Shown here one piece after another: positions 20,626 to 29,244 of a stretch of DNA of 51,992 nt. The notes under the pieces were generated by a model. It was not told where the DNA came from. It saw only the letters and a program-made list of their open reading frames with translations, and ran no database searches. Numbering within the stretch: the first letter of the stretch is position 1; every line of letters starts with the position of its first letter. Made by a program: the position numbers and the translations under genes. The DNA is from Oscillospiraceae bacterium (GTDB taxonomy: Bacteria > Bacillota > Clostridia > Oscillospirales > Oscillospiraceae): positions 1-51,992 of the forward strand of contig JAFSCD010000012.1 in NCBI GenBank assembly GCA_017436955.1, written 5' to 3'.

Positions 20626-22557
20626 GTGGTACAAATGATGGTAGCCTTGGGAATCTACGTCCGGCGGTGGCAGCGGACGCTGCGGCGGTGGATACGAAAT
20701 CCCCGTGTTCACGCAATCGCCCAAACGGCGGCATACATACTCTCGGGATTTTTCTTAAGTGCCGCCAGCCTGGGAAATATGGCACAGCCTCTGACCTTGG
20801 GGCTTTTGTGCGCCGTGTCCGGCTGGCCGGCTGTGCTGATCGCTGCCGGCGGTATGGCTGGCTATATACTGTTCTGGGGCAGCGCCGGTACGCAGGGCGT
20901 ACTGTGGCTGTGTCTGGGGCTGTCGGCGGCGGTGCTGCTGGGCGGTCGGCAGTTTTTGCGGACGATGCCCGTATTGCTGCCGGCGCTGGCAGGCGTCACC
21001 GTGGCGGTATCGGGTGTGATATTTCAGCTGCTGTTTCAGGAGACCGCACCCATACTGATGTACTTTCTGCGTATCGCGCTGGCGGTTTTCGGAACGCTTT
21101 TGTTCACGGCGATCTTTGAGCGCCGGGATCCGGTAATCGAATGGCTGGTCTGCGGTGTGGGCGTTTTGGCGCTGGCGCAGGTGATGCCGGTACCCTATCT
21201 GGGCTTTGGCTATATCGCTGCCGGGGTTTTGGCGGTCACCGGGGCGTTTCCGGCGGCAGCGCTGGCAGGGCTTGCGCTGGATCTGGCGCAGATCACGCCC
21301 ACGCCCATGACCGCCGTTCTGTGCCTTGCCTATATGGTGCGGCTGATCCCGGGGCTGAAAAAAGGCGCCGTTTGCCTTGCCGGCGGTGTGGTTTACGTAG
21401 CGATCATGCTGCTCTGCGGCTATTTTGATCTGCAGCCGCTGCCGGGGCTGCTGCTGGGCGGCGTGATCTCCTACTGGATCCCTGGAAAGGCCGGGCTGTC
21501 CCATCGCCGGGGTGAAACCGGCTTTGCCCAGGTGCGACTGGAGATGGCGTCCTCGGTGCTGCACGAGACCCAGCGGCTTTTGCTGGACGTGGAGGAGTAT
21601 CCCATTGACGAGGAGACCATCATAGCCAAGGCGGTGGAGCGTGCCTGCAACGGCTGCCCCTTCCGCAACAAATGTAAAAATCAGGGTCAGAAATTGCCGG
21701 TGGAATTGCTGCACAGACCCTTGGGCAACGGCGCTGGCTTGCCCACCGGCTGCCGCAAAGCCGGCAGGCTTCTGCAGGAGCTGCGCCGCGCCCAGGAGCA
21801 GCTGCGCACTATCCGTGCCGACCGTGACCGGCGTGAGGAATATCGGGCTGCGGTGACCCAGCAGTACCGCTTTTTGTCGGAATATCTGCAGGATCTGTCC
21901 GATACCCTGGCGCAGCGCCGTGACCCACCCAAGCAGTTTTATCAGCCGGAAATGGCGGTCTGCTCCGCTGCCAAGGAGGGGATGAACGGGGATCGCTGCC
22001 TGGTGTTCGCCGGCGTGGAGTGCAGATACTATATTCTGCTGTGCGACGGTATGGGCACCGGCGCGGAGGCTGCCCGGGATGGGAAAATCATGGGGAATAT
22101 GCTGAAGAAGCTGCTGTGCGCCGGCTATCCGCCGGAGTTTGCGCTGCGCAGCGTCAACAGCCTTTGCGCGCTTTTGGACAGAGCCGGAGCGGCAACCATC
22201 GACCTGGCGGAGCTGCGGCTGGATACCGGCAAGGCGACCTTGTATAAGTGGGGCGCAGCGCCGTCTTATCTGATGTCCAAAGGCGCGGCAATAAAAATCG
22301 GGACAGCCACACCACCGCCCGGGCTGTCGGTAACGGATTGCCGGGAAACGGTGGAGCAACTGTCCCTGCGCAGAGGGGAGATGCTGGTGCTTTTGAGCGA
22401 CGGAGCAGAGGGAGAGGAATCTCTGCTCCGCTGCCTGGAGGATGCTGCACAGCCGCCCGGGGAACTGGCGGCGAAGCTGCTGGCTTGCAGCGAAGGCAGG
22501 ACGGACGACGCCACTGTCGCTGTGGTGCGCCTGAATTCTCTGCCGACGCCGACATAA
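20626..22557 (+). CDS. spoIIE: Stage II sporulation protein E, PP2C-type phosphatase
   Basis: SpoIIE dephosphorylates SpoIIAA at the asymmetric septum and so activates sigma-F in the forespore. The N-terminal 300 residues form about ten membrane helices. A middle region with a cysteine cluster, CNGCPFRNKC, and a helical stretch (RRAQEQLRTIRADRDRREEYR) follow. The PP2C domain shows GDRC, the LLCDGMGTG metal site, LSDGAEGEE and the late TDDATVAV aspartates. At 643 aa it is clearly shorter than the roughly 830-aa Bacillus protein, mostly in the middle region. GTG at 20626 is chosen because AAGGG lies 8 nt upstream; ATG at 20635 is the alternative. Confidence 0.92.
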   Translation: MVQMMVALGIYVRRWQRTLRRWIRNPRVHAIAQTAAYILSGFFLSAASLGNMAQPLTLGLLCAVSGWPAVLIAAGGMAGYILFWGSAGTQGVLWLCLGLSAAVLLGGRQFLRTMPVLLPALAGVTVAVSGVIFQLLFQETAPILMYFLRIALAVFGTLLFTAIFERRDPVIEWLVCGVGVLALAQVMPVPYLGFGYIAAGVLAVTGAFPAAALAGLALDLAQITPTPMTAVLCLAYMVRLIPGLKKGAVCLAGGVVYVAIMLLCGYFDLQPLPGLLLGGVISYWIPGKAGLSHRRGETGFAQVRLEMASSVLHETQRLLLDVEEYPIDEETIIAKAVERACNGCPFRNKCKNQGQKLPVELLHRPLGNGAGLPTGCRKAGRLLQELRRAQEQLRTIRADRDRREEYRAAVTQQYRFLSEYLQDLSDTLAQRRDPPKQFYQPEMAVCSAAKEGMNGDRCLVFAGVECRYYILLCDGMGTGAEAARDGKIMGNMLKKLLCAGYPPEFALRSVNSLCALLDRAGAATIDLAELRLDTGKATLYKWGAAPSYLMSKGAAIKIGTATPPPGLSVTDCRETVEQLSLRRGEMLVLLSDGAEGEESLLRCLEDAAQPPGELAAKLLACSEGRTDDATVAVVRLNSLPTPT

Positions 22558-22639
22558 TACCACATATTATTTGCAAAATTTGTCGAAACACAAGATGTGG
22601 GAGAAAATTTTGTAAAATAGCACAAGATTTTGGAAAAAG

Positions 22640-22660
22640 TCCCCTTGTGTAAAGGGAGGC
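22640..22660. repeat. Short CCCTTGTGTAAAGGG repeat unit
   Basis: tccccttgtgtaaagggaggc is a single outer arm of the CCTCCCTT family, between spoIIE and the shared terminator. Confidence 0.55.
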
Positions 22661-22669
22661 TGATACTGT

Positions 22670-22702
22670 AAAAGCCGACACGCTTTTCGCGTGTCGGCTT
22701 TT
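22670..22702. terminator. Bidirectional terminator between spoIIE and pnp
   Basis: aaaagccgacacgc/gcgtgtcggctttt with a short loop; A-run on one side and T-run on the other, so it can stop both convergent transcripts. Confidence 0.85.
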
Positions 22703-22711
22703 CTTATTAAA

Positions 22712-24835
22712 TTACTCGGCGTCGGCCATTTCCTTCAGGGCGTCCTTGCGGCTGAAGTTTGCACGGCCCTTCTCGTCGAAGCCCATGAACTTGACCCAGG
22801 TCATATCGCCCAGATTCAGAACGTCCTCGACCTTCTCAACGCGGCGGTTCTCCAGCTTGGAGATGTGCACCATACCGTCGTGACCGGGAGCGATCTCGAC
22901 GAATGCGCCGATGGGCAGGATGCGGACGACCTTGCCGTAGTACAGCTTGCCAACCTCGGGAACGAAGCAGATGTCGTCCACCATCTTCTTGGCGGCGTAA
23001 GCGGCAGCGGAGTCAACAGCGGAGATGAACACGGAGCCATCGTCCTCAATGTCGACCTTGGCACCGGTGTCAGCGCAGATCTTCTGGATGGTCTTGCCGC
23101 CGGAGCCGATGACCTCGCGGATCTTGTCCACGGGGATCTTCATGCTGATCATCTTGGGAGCAAACTCGCTGACCTCGGGACGAGGCTCGGGGATGCAGGG
23201 GATCATGATCTCATTCAGGATCTCCAGACGGGCAACACGGCAGCGCTCCAGAGCATCGGCGATGATCTCCATAGTCAAACCCTTGTTCTTCAGGTCCATC
23301 TGGATGGCGGTAACACCTTCGGTGGTACCGGCAACCTTGAAGTCCATTTCGCCGTGGAAGTCCTCAACGCCCTGAATGTCGGTGAAGGTTCTCCACTCGC
23401 CGGTCTCCTGGTCGGAGATCAGACCGCAGGAGATACCTGCAACGGGACGGCGGATGGGAACACCGGCGTCCATCAGTGCCAGGGTAGAGCCGCAGATGGA
23501 GCCCTGGGAGGTGGAACCGTTGGAGGAAAGCACCTCGGACACCACACGGATGGAGTAGGGGAACTCCTCAACGGAGGGGATCACGGGCAGCAGAGCCTTC
23601 TCTGCCAGAGCACCGTGACCGATCTCACGACGGGAGGTGGAACGGGCAGCACGGGCTTCGCCGGTGGAGAAAGCGGGGAAGTTGTAGTGGTGGATATAGC
23701 GCTTGGTCTCTTCCTGATAGATGGTGTCCAGCTTCTGTGCAGCGGACAGGGTGTTCAGGGTGCAGATAGACAGCACCTGGGTCTGACCGCGGGTGAACAG
23801 ACCGGAGCCGTGAACTCTGGGCAGAACGCCGACCTCGGCAGCCAGCGCGCGGATATCATCCATACCGCGACCGTCAACACGCTTGCCGGCCAGCAGCCAC
23901 TTCTTGACTACCTTCTTCTGCATCTTGTACAGGCAGACCTCGATATGGGTCTCAAAGTCCTCGTACTTTTCGCCGAACTTGTCCTGGAAGTCCAGACGGG
24001 CAGCGGTCAGCCGCTCCTCACGGACGTTCTTGTCATCGGTGTCCAGCGCGTACTCGATCTGACCCAGACCGTACGCCATCAGGTCGTCCAGCAGGTCATG
24101 GTTAACGGCAGCCTTCTCGAAGGTGAACTTGGGCTTGCCGATCTCGGCAACGATGGTGTTGATAAACTTCACGATCTCCATATTGGTCTCGTGAGCGATG
24201 CGGATGCACTCGTAAACGATGCTCTCGGGAGCCTCGTTGGCCTCGGTCTCGATCATGACCACCTTCTCGAAGGTGGAAGCGATGCACACGAAGCAGTCGC
24301 AGGCCTCGCGCTCGTCAGCGGAGGGATTGATGACATAGCGGTCGCCGATGTGGGCAACGTTGGTGGTGGCAACGGGACCGTTCCAGGGTACATCGGAAGA
24401 AGCGATGGCGATGGAAGCGCCCAGAGAAGCCACGATCTCAACGGGGTTCTCGTAATCGTTTGCCATAACGGTGCAGGTGACCACGGTGTCGTTGCGCAGC
24501 TCTTCATCGAACAGAGGTCTCATAGGACGGTCGATGATACGGCTGTTCAGGATGCCGCGCTCGGAGGGCTTGCCCTCGCGGCGGTTGAAGGAGCCGGGGA
24601 TGCGGCCTACGGCGTACATTCTCTCTTCAAACTCGATGGTCAGAGGGAAGTAGTCGATACCGGCCTTGGGGATGGGGTTGCAGGTGCAGGTAACCAGCAC
24701 CACGGTGTCGCCGTAGCGGCAGATGCACTCGGCGTTGGCCAGCTCGGCCACCTTACCGGTCTCTACGGTAAAGGTGCGGCCGCCGATCTCGGTCTCAAAA
24801 ATCTTGTGATTGGGGAACTGTTTGCGAGTAACCAT
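22712..24835 (-). CDS. pnp: Polynucleotide phosphorylase
   Basis: PNPase degrades RNA 3'-5' by phosphorolysis and is a central RNA-turnover enzyme. The 707-aa product has the two RNase PH-like domains: the N-terminal GRTFTVETGKVAELANAECICRYGDTVVLV and the second core with GLFTRGQTQVLSI and SNGSTSQGSICGSTLALMDAG. After an alpha linker come a KH domain (KIPVDKIREVIGSGGKTIQKI, about 553-573) and an S1 domain (GKVVRILPIGAFVEIAPGHDGMVHISKL, about 622-649). It follows rpsO, the classic order, but with a terminator between them and a long leader stem. TACAGGAGGTAAAACAA precedes the ATG. Confidence 0.98.
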   Translation of the reverse strand: MVTRKQFPNHKIFETEIGGRTFTVETGKVAELANAECICRYGDTVVLVTCTCNPIPKAGIDYFPLTIEFEERMYAVGRIPGSFNRREGKPSERGILNSRIIDRPMRPLFDEELRNDTVVTCTVMANDYENPVEIVASLGASIAIASSDVPWNGPVATTNVAHIGDRYVINPSADEREACDCFVCIASTFEKVVMIETEANEAPESIVYECIRIAHETNMEIVKFINTIVAEIGKPKFTFEKAAVNHDLLDDLMAYGLGQIEYALDTDDKNVREERLTAARLDFQDKFGEKYEDFETHIEVCLYKMQKKVVKKWLLAGKRVDGRGMDDIRALAAEVGVLPRVHGSGLFTRGQTQVLSICTLNTLSAAQKLDTIYQEETKRYIHHYNFPAFSTGEARAARSTSRREIGHGALAEKALLPVIPSVEEFPYSIRVVSEVLSSNGSTSQGSICGSTLALMDAGVPIRRPVAGISCGLISDQETGEWRTFTDIQGVEDFHGEMDFKVAGTTEGVTAIQMDLKNKGLTMEIIADALERCRVARLEILNEIMIPCIPEPRPEVSEFAPKMISMKIPVDKIREVIGSGGKTIQKICADTGAKVDIEDDGSVFISAVDSAAAYAAKKMVDDICFVPEVGKLYYGKVVRILPIGAFVEIAPGHDGMVHISKLENRRVEKVEDVLNLGDMTWVKFMGFDEKGRANFSRKDALKEMADAE

Positions 24836-24865
24836 TTGTTTTACCTCCTGTATATTTGTAATTGT

Positions 24866-24934
24866 TCGGGAGGTTTAGCACTTGAAACTAGCGCCGATTG
24901 TCAGCACCACTTTCAACTGCTAAGCCGCTCCCGA
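24866..24934 (-). promoter_or_regulatory. Long stem-loop in the pnp leader
   Basis: In the rpsO-pnp gap, on the minus strand, TCGGGA (24929-24934) and GGCTTAGCA (24918-24926) pair with TGCTAAACC (24872-24880) and TCCCGA (24866-24871), with an internal mismatch. Further in, TTGAAAG faces TTTCAAG. The stem ends about 16 nt before the ribosome site. In enteric bacteria a pnp leader duplex cut by RNase III mediates PNPase autocontrol; the same role here is inference. Confidence 0.65.
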
Positions 24935-24953
24935 GAGTTCCTTGCTTCTTGAA

Positions 24954-24980
24954 AAAGGGCGACGGTTGCCGTCGCCCTTT
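24954..24980 (-). terminator. Terminator of rpsO
   Basis: Perfect aaagggcgacgg/ccgtcgcccttt stem 10 bp after the rpsO stop. On the minus strand a TTTTTC run follows. Some read-through into pnp is expected. Confidence 0.8.
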
Positions 24981-24989
24981 CCAAAAAAC

Positions 24990-25256
24990 TTACTTACGGA
25001 TGCCCAGCTTGGCGATGATGGCACGATAACGGTTGATGTCCTTCTTTGCCAGATAGTCCAGCATCTTGCGGCGCTTACCAACCATCATCAGCAGACCACG
25101 ACGGGAGTGGTTGTCGTGCTTGTGCACGCGCAGGTGATCGGTCAGCTCGTTGATGCGGGCAGTGAGGATAGCGATCTGGACTTCAGCGGAGCCGGTATCG
25201 CCCTCGTGGGTTGCGTTGTCCAGGATAACCTGGGTCTTCTTTTCCTTCAGGATCAT
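24990..25256 (-). CDS. rpsO: 30S ribosomal protein S15
   Basis: The 88-aa product matches S15 throughout: [35 protein letters not shown], the RNA-contacting [22 protein letters not shown], and [14 protein letters not shown]15 nucleates the central domain of 16S rRNA. A longer reading frame starts 99 nt upstream but those residues do not belong to S15. The chosen ATG has AAAGGTGG before it. A 108-nt leader separates it from the promoter. S15 often represses its own translation through leader structures. Confidence 0.98.
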   Translation of the reverse strand: MILKEKKTQVILDNATHEGDTGSAEVQIAILTARINELTDHLRVHKHDNHSRRGLLMMVGKRRKMLDYLAKKDINRYRAIIAKLGIRK

Positions 25257-25370
25257 AGTTTTTTCCACCTTTACATAGTATTTCCCGACAGCCAAGTTGA
25301 GGCCGGTGAAAAGGTCCTGCAACTGAGCAGTGGGCATAAAAATATCGTCCGGCACCAGGCCAGCCTGTGT

Positions 25371-25399
25371 ATCGTATCATAAGTTTTCCCAAATGTAAA
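25371..25399 (-). promoter_or_regulatory. Promoter of rpsO(-pnp)
   Basis: Minus strand TTTACA (25394-25399), 17-bp spacer, TACGAT (25371-25376). The following leader (about 25257-25364) contains GGCTGGCCTGGTGCCGG and a later CCGGCC that can pair; a role in S15 autoregulation is possible. Confidence 0.7.
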
Positions 25400-25417
25400 G
25401 AAAAACTTTCACTTTTT

Positions 25418-26314
25418 TCACATTTTTGCCGTAGAATCCTTGAAAAATGCCCGGGTTTGCTCTGCGTTGCGGTGAATTTCCGCCCGTAAGGCATCCAGAG
25501 AATCAAATTTTTGCTCCGGGCGCAGGAAATAGTGGAACGAAAGCTCCACGGTCTTGCCGTACAGATCGCCGTCAAAATCCAGGATCCAGGGCTCAACGGT
25601 AACGCCCTGACCTTCCACCGTGGGTCGGGTGCCCACATTGGTGACCGCCATAAATTCTCCCCGGTCGGTGGTGATCCTGCAGGCGTATACGCCGAATCTC
25701 GGCACTACCTGCTCTTTGGAGAAAAGAAGGTTGGCGGTGGGTGTGCCTAAAGTGCGACCCAGGCTGACCCCTTTTTGCACCGTGCCGGTAAGAATGTAGG
25801 GATGCCCCAGAAACTTCACCGCCGTTGCCATATCGCCCTGCTCCAGCAGGCTGCGGATATAGGTGGAGGAGATGCGTCTGCCGTCAACAAGCTGCTCCGG
25901 CACGATCACGCAGGGAAAGCCCCGTTCCGCGCAGAAGGCACGCAGCTTTTCCGCGTCGCCTTCGCCTTTATTGCCAAAGCGGAAATCATCGCCGCAGACG
26001 AAGCCGGAGGCGCCTTTTTCGATCAGCCCCAGCAGGAAATCCTGCCACGGGGTTGACATAACATCCTTGACGACCGGAAGGAAAAGCACTTCTTCCATCC
26101 CGTAGCGGCGCAGCAGCGTATCCCGGTCGGCTGCCGAGCTGATCAGCAGCGGCGGCGTGGGCGTAAAAAGGGACATGGGATGCCTGTCAAAGCTGATGGC
26201 GCAGGGCTTTCTGTTCAATTCCCGGGCAAGACGGCAGCATTCGCGCAAAAGCGCCTGATGCCCCAGATGGACACCGTCAAAAAAACCCAGGGCATAGATG
26301 GATTTTTCTTTCAT
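25418..26314 (-). CDS. ribF: Bifunctional riboflavin kinase/FAD synthetase
   Basis: Phosphorylates riboflavin to FMN and adenylates FMN to FAD. The 298-aa protein has the N-terminal FMN adenylyltransferase domain with YALGFFDGVHLGHQALL (about 7-23) and VCGDDFRFGNKGEG, and the C-terminal flavokinase domain with GRTLGTPTANL (about 184-194) and a late strand around VELSFHYFLRPEQKF. Standard bifunctional length. It follows truB closely, the common truB-ribF order, with DUF2207 upstream on the same strand. TTGGAGC lies before the ATG. Confidence 0.97.
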   Translation of the reverse strand: MKEKSIYALGFFDGVHLGHQALLRECCRLARELNRKPCAISFDRHPMSLFTPTPPLLISSAADRDTLLRRYGMEEVLFLPVVKDVMSTPWQDFLLGLIEKGASGFVCGDDFRFGNKGEGDAEKLRAFCAERGFPCVIVPEQLVDGRRISSTYIRSLLEQGDMATAVKFLGHPYILTGTVQKGVSLGRTLGTPTANLLFSKEQVVPRFGVYACRITTDRGEFMAVTNVGTRPTVEGQGVTVEPWILDFDGDLYGKTVELSFHYFLRPEQKFDSLDALRAEIHRNAEQTRAFFKDSTAKM

Positions 26315-26376
26315 ATTTTTGCTCCAAGGAAAAGATATCTTCTTGGCTCTCCCAGAGGGAGAGCCACGGGATGCGG

Positions 26377-27237
26377 TTAGACCTCAAAAAAGCTCTTAAT
26401 GGTTGACATAACGTCGGACTCAACTTGGGAGAGCGCCAGGAATTCGCCGCTTTGGCTATAGACCCGGTAGCGACCGTCGGGCAAATTCAGAGTGAAGCTG
26501 CCGCCGTTGCGACAGCGCTGCTCCTGCTTTTCCGTCAGAGTAACGGCAGGATAGTGAGAAAACAGCGTGTCCACGTTTTGCAGGTACTTTCCCGGATCTT
26601 CCGCATCCAGCAATTCCTGCAGCGGAACAGCGGCTTCCATGCCGTATTCTCCGGCACTGACCCGGCGCAGGGCAGCCATACAGCCGCCGCAGCCCAAAGC
26701 AGCGCCGATATCCTTGCAAAGCGTGCGGATATAGGTACCCTTGGAGCAGCGCACCCGAAGACGGGCGGTATCGCCGGAAAAATCCAGACAGGTCAACTCG
26801 AAAATGGTGATGGGACGGGGCTGCCGCACTACCTCCCTGCCTTTTCTGGCAAGGTCGCACAGCTTTTGCCCGTTTACTTTCAGCGCCGAGTACATCGGAG
26901 GAATTTGCATGATCTCGCCCCGAAACCGGTCTAAAACCGCCAGGAATTCTGCGTGGGTAACGGCAACGGCATGCGCTTCCAGCACGGTGCCGGTGATATC
27001 CTCGGTGTCGGTGGCAAGACCCAGACGAAGGGTGGCTTCGTAGGTCTTTTCGGCGTGTTCAAAAAATTCAACACCCCTGGTCGCCCGACCCACGAACACC
27101 GGCAGAACGCCGGTTGCCATCGGATCCAGCGTGCCGCCGTGACCGATCCTGCGTGTGCCGAATACCCGGCGCAGCCGTGCGGTCACATCCTGGCTGGTCC
27201 AGCCCTGCGGCTTGTCCACGATTACGATTCCGTTCAT
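26377..27237 (-). CDS. truB: tRNA pseudouridine-55 synthase
   Basis: TruB makes pseudouridine 55 in the T loop of tRNAs. The 286-aa protein starts MNGIVIVDKPQGWTSQDV and has the catalytic motif GHGGTLDPMATGVLPV with Asp about 38, then RGEIMQIPPMYSALKVNGQKLC and the late RCSKGTYIRTLCKDIGAALG. A C-terminal PUA-like tail is present (RCRNGGSFTLNLPDGRYRVYS). The reading frame extends 21 codons upstream into the DUF2207 gene; the ATG at 27237 with GAGGTGGCT is preferred. The stop-to-start gap to DUF2207 is only 7 bp. Confidence 0.97.
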   Translation of the reverse strand: MNGIVIVDKPQGWTSQDVTARLRRVFGTRRIGHGGTLDPMATGVLPVFVGRATRGVEFFEHAEKTYEATLRLGLATDTEDITGTVLEAHAVAVTHAEFLAVLDRFRGEIMQIPPMYSALKVNGQKLCDLARKGREVVRQPRPITIFELTCLDFSGDTARLRVRCSKGTYIRTLCKDIGAALGCGGCMAALRRVSAGEYGMEAAVPLQELLDAEDPGKYLQNVDTLFSHYPAVTLTEKQEQRCRNGGSFTLNLPDGRYRVYSQSGEFLALSQVESDVMSTIKSFFEV

Positions 27238-27244
27238 AGCCACC

Positions 27245-28921
27245 TCATCTTCCCAGCAGGCGGTCGATGGGCAAGCGCCGCTGCAGCGCGTCCATGGCAT
27301 CGGCGGTGTCCCGCAGAAGCTGCGCCCATTCCTTCACCGTCAGCTGTTCATCTGTGCCGATGGTCAGATACGGACATTCCGGCAGCGGCGTATTGCCAAA
27401 CCGGCGCGCAAAGGCCCGATCCGCATCCAGCGCCAGCGCATAGGGCGCCAGATCGTAGAAATAGTGGGGGTTGGCGTCCAGGATCCGCTGCAGCTCTTCA
27501 GGCTTTGCGCTGCGCATAAATTTGCGCAGACCCAGAATCTCGGACATGGTCTGCTGACCGCTGTCGGTCTTGCGACCGCCAAATGCGGCGGCCAAGGCAG
27601 CGAGCCATTGGGTAAGCACCACGAAAAGACCGGTGTGCCATTCGCCGGCCAGCAAGCTCAACAAAAACCAAAGCAGGCTGCAGCCCAGACCGATCAGCAG
27701 GGGCAGCTTGTAGCGATGGAAAATGCCCTTGACCGCAGACTGCATCTGCCAGGCGGCGATGGTGCCGAGGATGCCCAGGAAAATGGCCAAGACCACCTTC
27801 CAGGCGGTATCGTGAACAAATGCCATACCCATAGAAACGCCGCCCAATGTGCCGATCAGCACCGTCAGCACCTGCACCACCCGGGAATTGCCGCTGCCGG
27901 GCTTATAGGTCAAAGCGGTGCCGGCGCGGAAGCCCATGGCCTTGCGGCAAAGCTGGGCATAGCGATAGCCGGTGGCGTCCGCAGTATCTTTCTGGGCGAA
28001 CAGCTTGCGAAACAGCTTGTTTTCCAAAGCGCTGCGCTCGTTGCCCATATCCATCCGCTTGCGCAGCCGTACACGTCCGTGGCTGTCGGTTTGGATGAGA
28101 ATATAGCCCATCTGCGCCCAGGAAAGCACAGCCAGGGTCAGGTCCATACCCTGACCGGACAGCCGGCAGGGGATCTCGCCGGCATTCAGACCCGGCGTCG
28201 GCAGCGCTCTGCGGTTGCGCCGCGGCGGCAGACACCGCATGGTGATCAGCCAGTACGCCAGCGCCAGCAGGAAAGTAATGGCCATCAGCATATCCACCGT
28301 ATCCATAGACCAGCGACCGGTGGACACCAGCGGGAACATATCCTTGGTGACTTGCAGCGTCATGGTCAGGGACTCCCGGTCCTGCAGGCGCTGATCGATC
28401 ACACCGGCGATCACGTTGCTCTGGGAAGGCAGAATGTCGATAATGGACTCGGCGGTCTCCAGATAGTAGGTGCTGCTGAAAGCCGGGCGGTATTCCAATG
28501 CGCCGGGCAGCTCGATGGAGAAATCCAGATGCTCGATGGGCAGACCGAAGCCGCAGGTCAGCGGAATCGTCAGGAACAAATTACCCTTTTCGTCGGCGGT
28601 GACCGCATCGGTCAGGGTGTAGTGGAAGGTCAAGGTGTGAGAGCCTGCGCCCAGGCTGGAAAGATCCACATTCCGGTAGCCACCGCTGCGTGTGATACTG
28701 GCGTGGGGAATACTGACGGAGATGTCGCTGGCGTTTTCCGGCAGCGGAAATGCCGGCGCGGAGGAACCGGAGCCTAGCTGCAGCGTAGCGGTGATGGATA
28801 CCCGGCAGGAGCCATCGGTACTGACTACGGTCTGGCTCTGGGCAGAGGTAATGCCGTCAAAAGCCAATGCCGGCACAGCCATTATCAGGATACAAAGAAA
28901 AAGACAAATCAGCTTGCGCAT
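27245..28921 (-). CDS. DUF2207-like exported membrane protein
   Basis: A signal peptide (MRKLICLFLCILIMAVPALA) is followed by a beta-rich extracellular domain of about 180 residues (TVVSTDGSCRVSITATLQLG..). A membrane helix near 206-228, a cytoplasmic segment with an RLSGQGMDLTLAVLSWAQMGYILI element and several more helices (about 345-440) come next. The C-terminus has the NPHYFYDLAPYALALDADRAFARRF signature seen in DUF2207 proteins. The function of the family is not established; a surface or envelope role is inferred from topology. AAGGAGGGTTGGGCAG precedes the ATG. It heads the DUF2207-truB-ribF run. Confidence 0.85.
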   Translation of the reverse strand: MRKLICLFLCILIMAVPALAFDGITSAQSQTVVSTDGSCRVSITATLQLGSGSSAPAFPLPENASDISVSIPHASITRSGGYRNVDLSSLGAGSHTLTFHYTLTDAVTADEKGNLFLTIPLTCGFGLPIEHLDFSIELPGALEYRPAFSSTYYLETAESIIDILPSQSNVIAGVIDQRLQDRESLTMTLQVTKDMFPLVSTGRWSMDTVDMLMAITFLLALAYWLITMRCLPPRRNRRALPTPGLNAGEIPCRLSGQGMDLTLAVLSWAQMGYILIQTDSHGRVRLRKRMDMGNERSALENKLFRKLFAQKDTADATGYRYAQLCRKAMGFRAGTALTYKPGSGNSRVVQVLTVLIGTLGGVSMGMAFVHDTAWKVVLAIFLGILGTIAAWQMQSAVKGIFHRYKLPLLIGLGCSLLWFLLSLLAGEWHTGLFVVLTQWLAALAAAFGGRKTDSGQQTMSEILGLRKFMRSAKPEELQRILDANPHYFYDLAPYALALDADRAFARRFGNTPLPECPYLTIGTDEQLTVKEWAQLLRDTADAMDALQRRLPIDRLLGR

Positions 28922-29012
28922 CTGCCCAACCCTCCTTCATTACAAAATATCTTATTTATTTTACCACGGCTACAACCAAAATGCAAGGAATTTACTCGGT
29001 TTCCCGCACACG

Positions 29013-29180
29013 ACCTTCTCCCGGGGAGAAGGTGGCGCGGCGTAAGCCGTGCCGGATGTGGAATGCGGGCAGAAAACTTAGATTAAGTGCGTTGTGAAGA
29101 CCTATACCGTATTTAAGTGCACGCCGTTCCACACCCGTCTTTTTGCTTCGCAAAAATCCACCCTCTCCCCGGGAGAGGGG
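29013..29180. mobile_element. Palindromic 160-bp intergenic element, copy 2
   Basis: Reverse orientation relative to copies 1 and 3. It begins accttctcccggggagaaggt, contains ccggatgtggaatgcggg and later cgttccacacccgtc, and ends ccctctccccgggagaggg. It occupies most of the 323-bp gap between the DUF2207 gene and trxB; the rest is the trxB terminator. Confidence 0.75.
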
Positions 29181-29217
29181 ATATTGGGCGGCCGCGAGGG
29201 TCGCCCTTGCAAGAAAA

Positions 29218-29238
29218 AGCCCCCTCTGGGAGGGGGCT
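29218..29238 (-). terminator. Terminator of trxB
   Basis: agccccctc/gagggggct stem followed on the minus strand by TTTTTCTT, 7 bp after the stop codon. Confidence 0.75.
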
Positions 29239-29244
29239 GAAGTG

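Noticed and set aside
22691-24952. 753-codon plus-strand ORF opposite pnp
   Set aside because: Mirror frame of PNPase; its sequence is Leu/Asp/Gly repeats typical of an antisense shadow.
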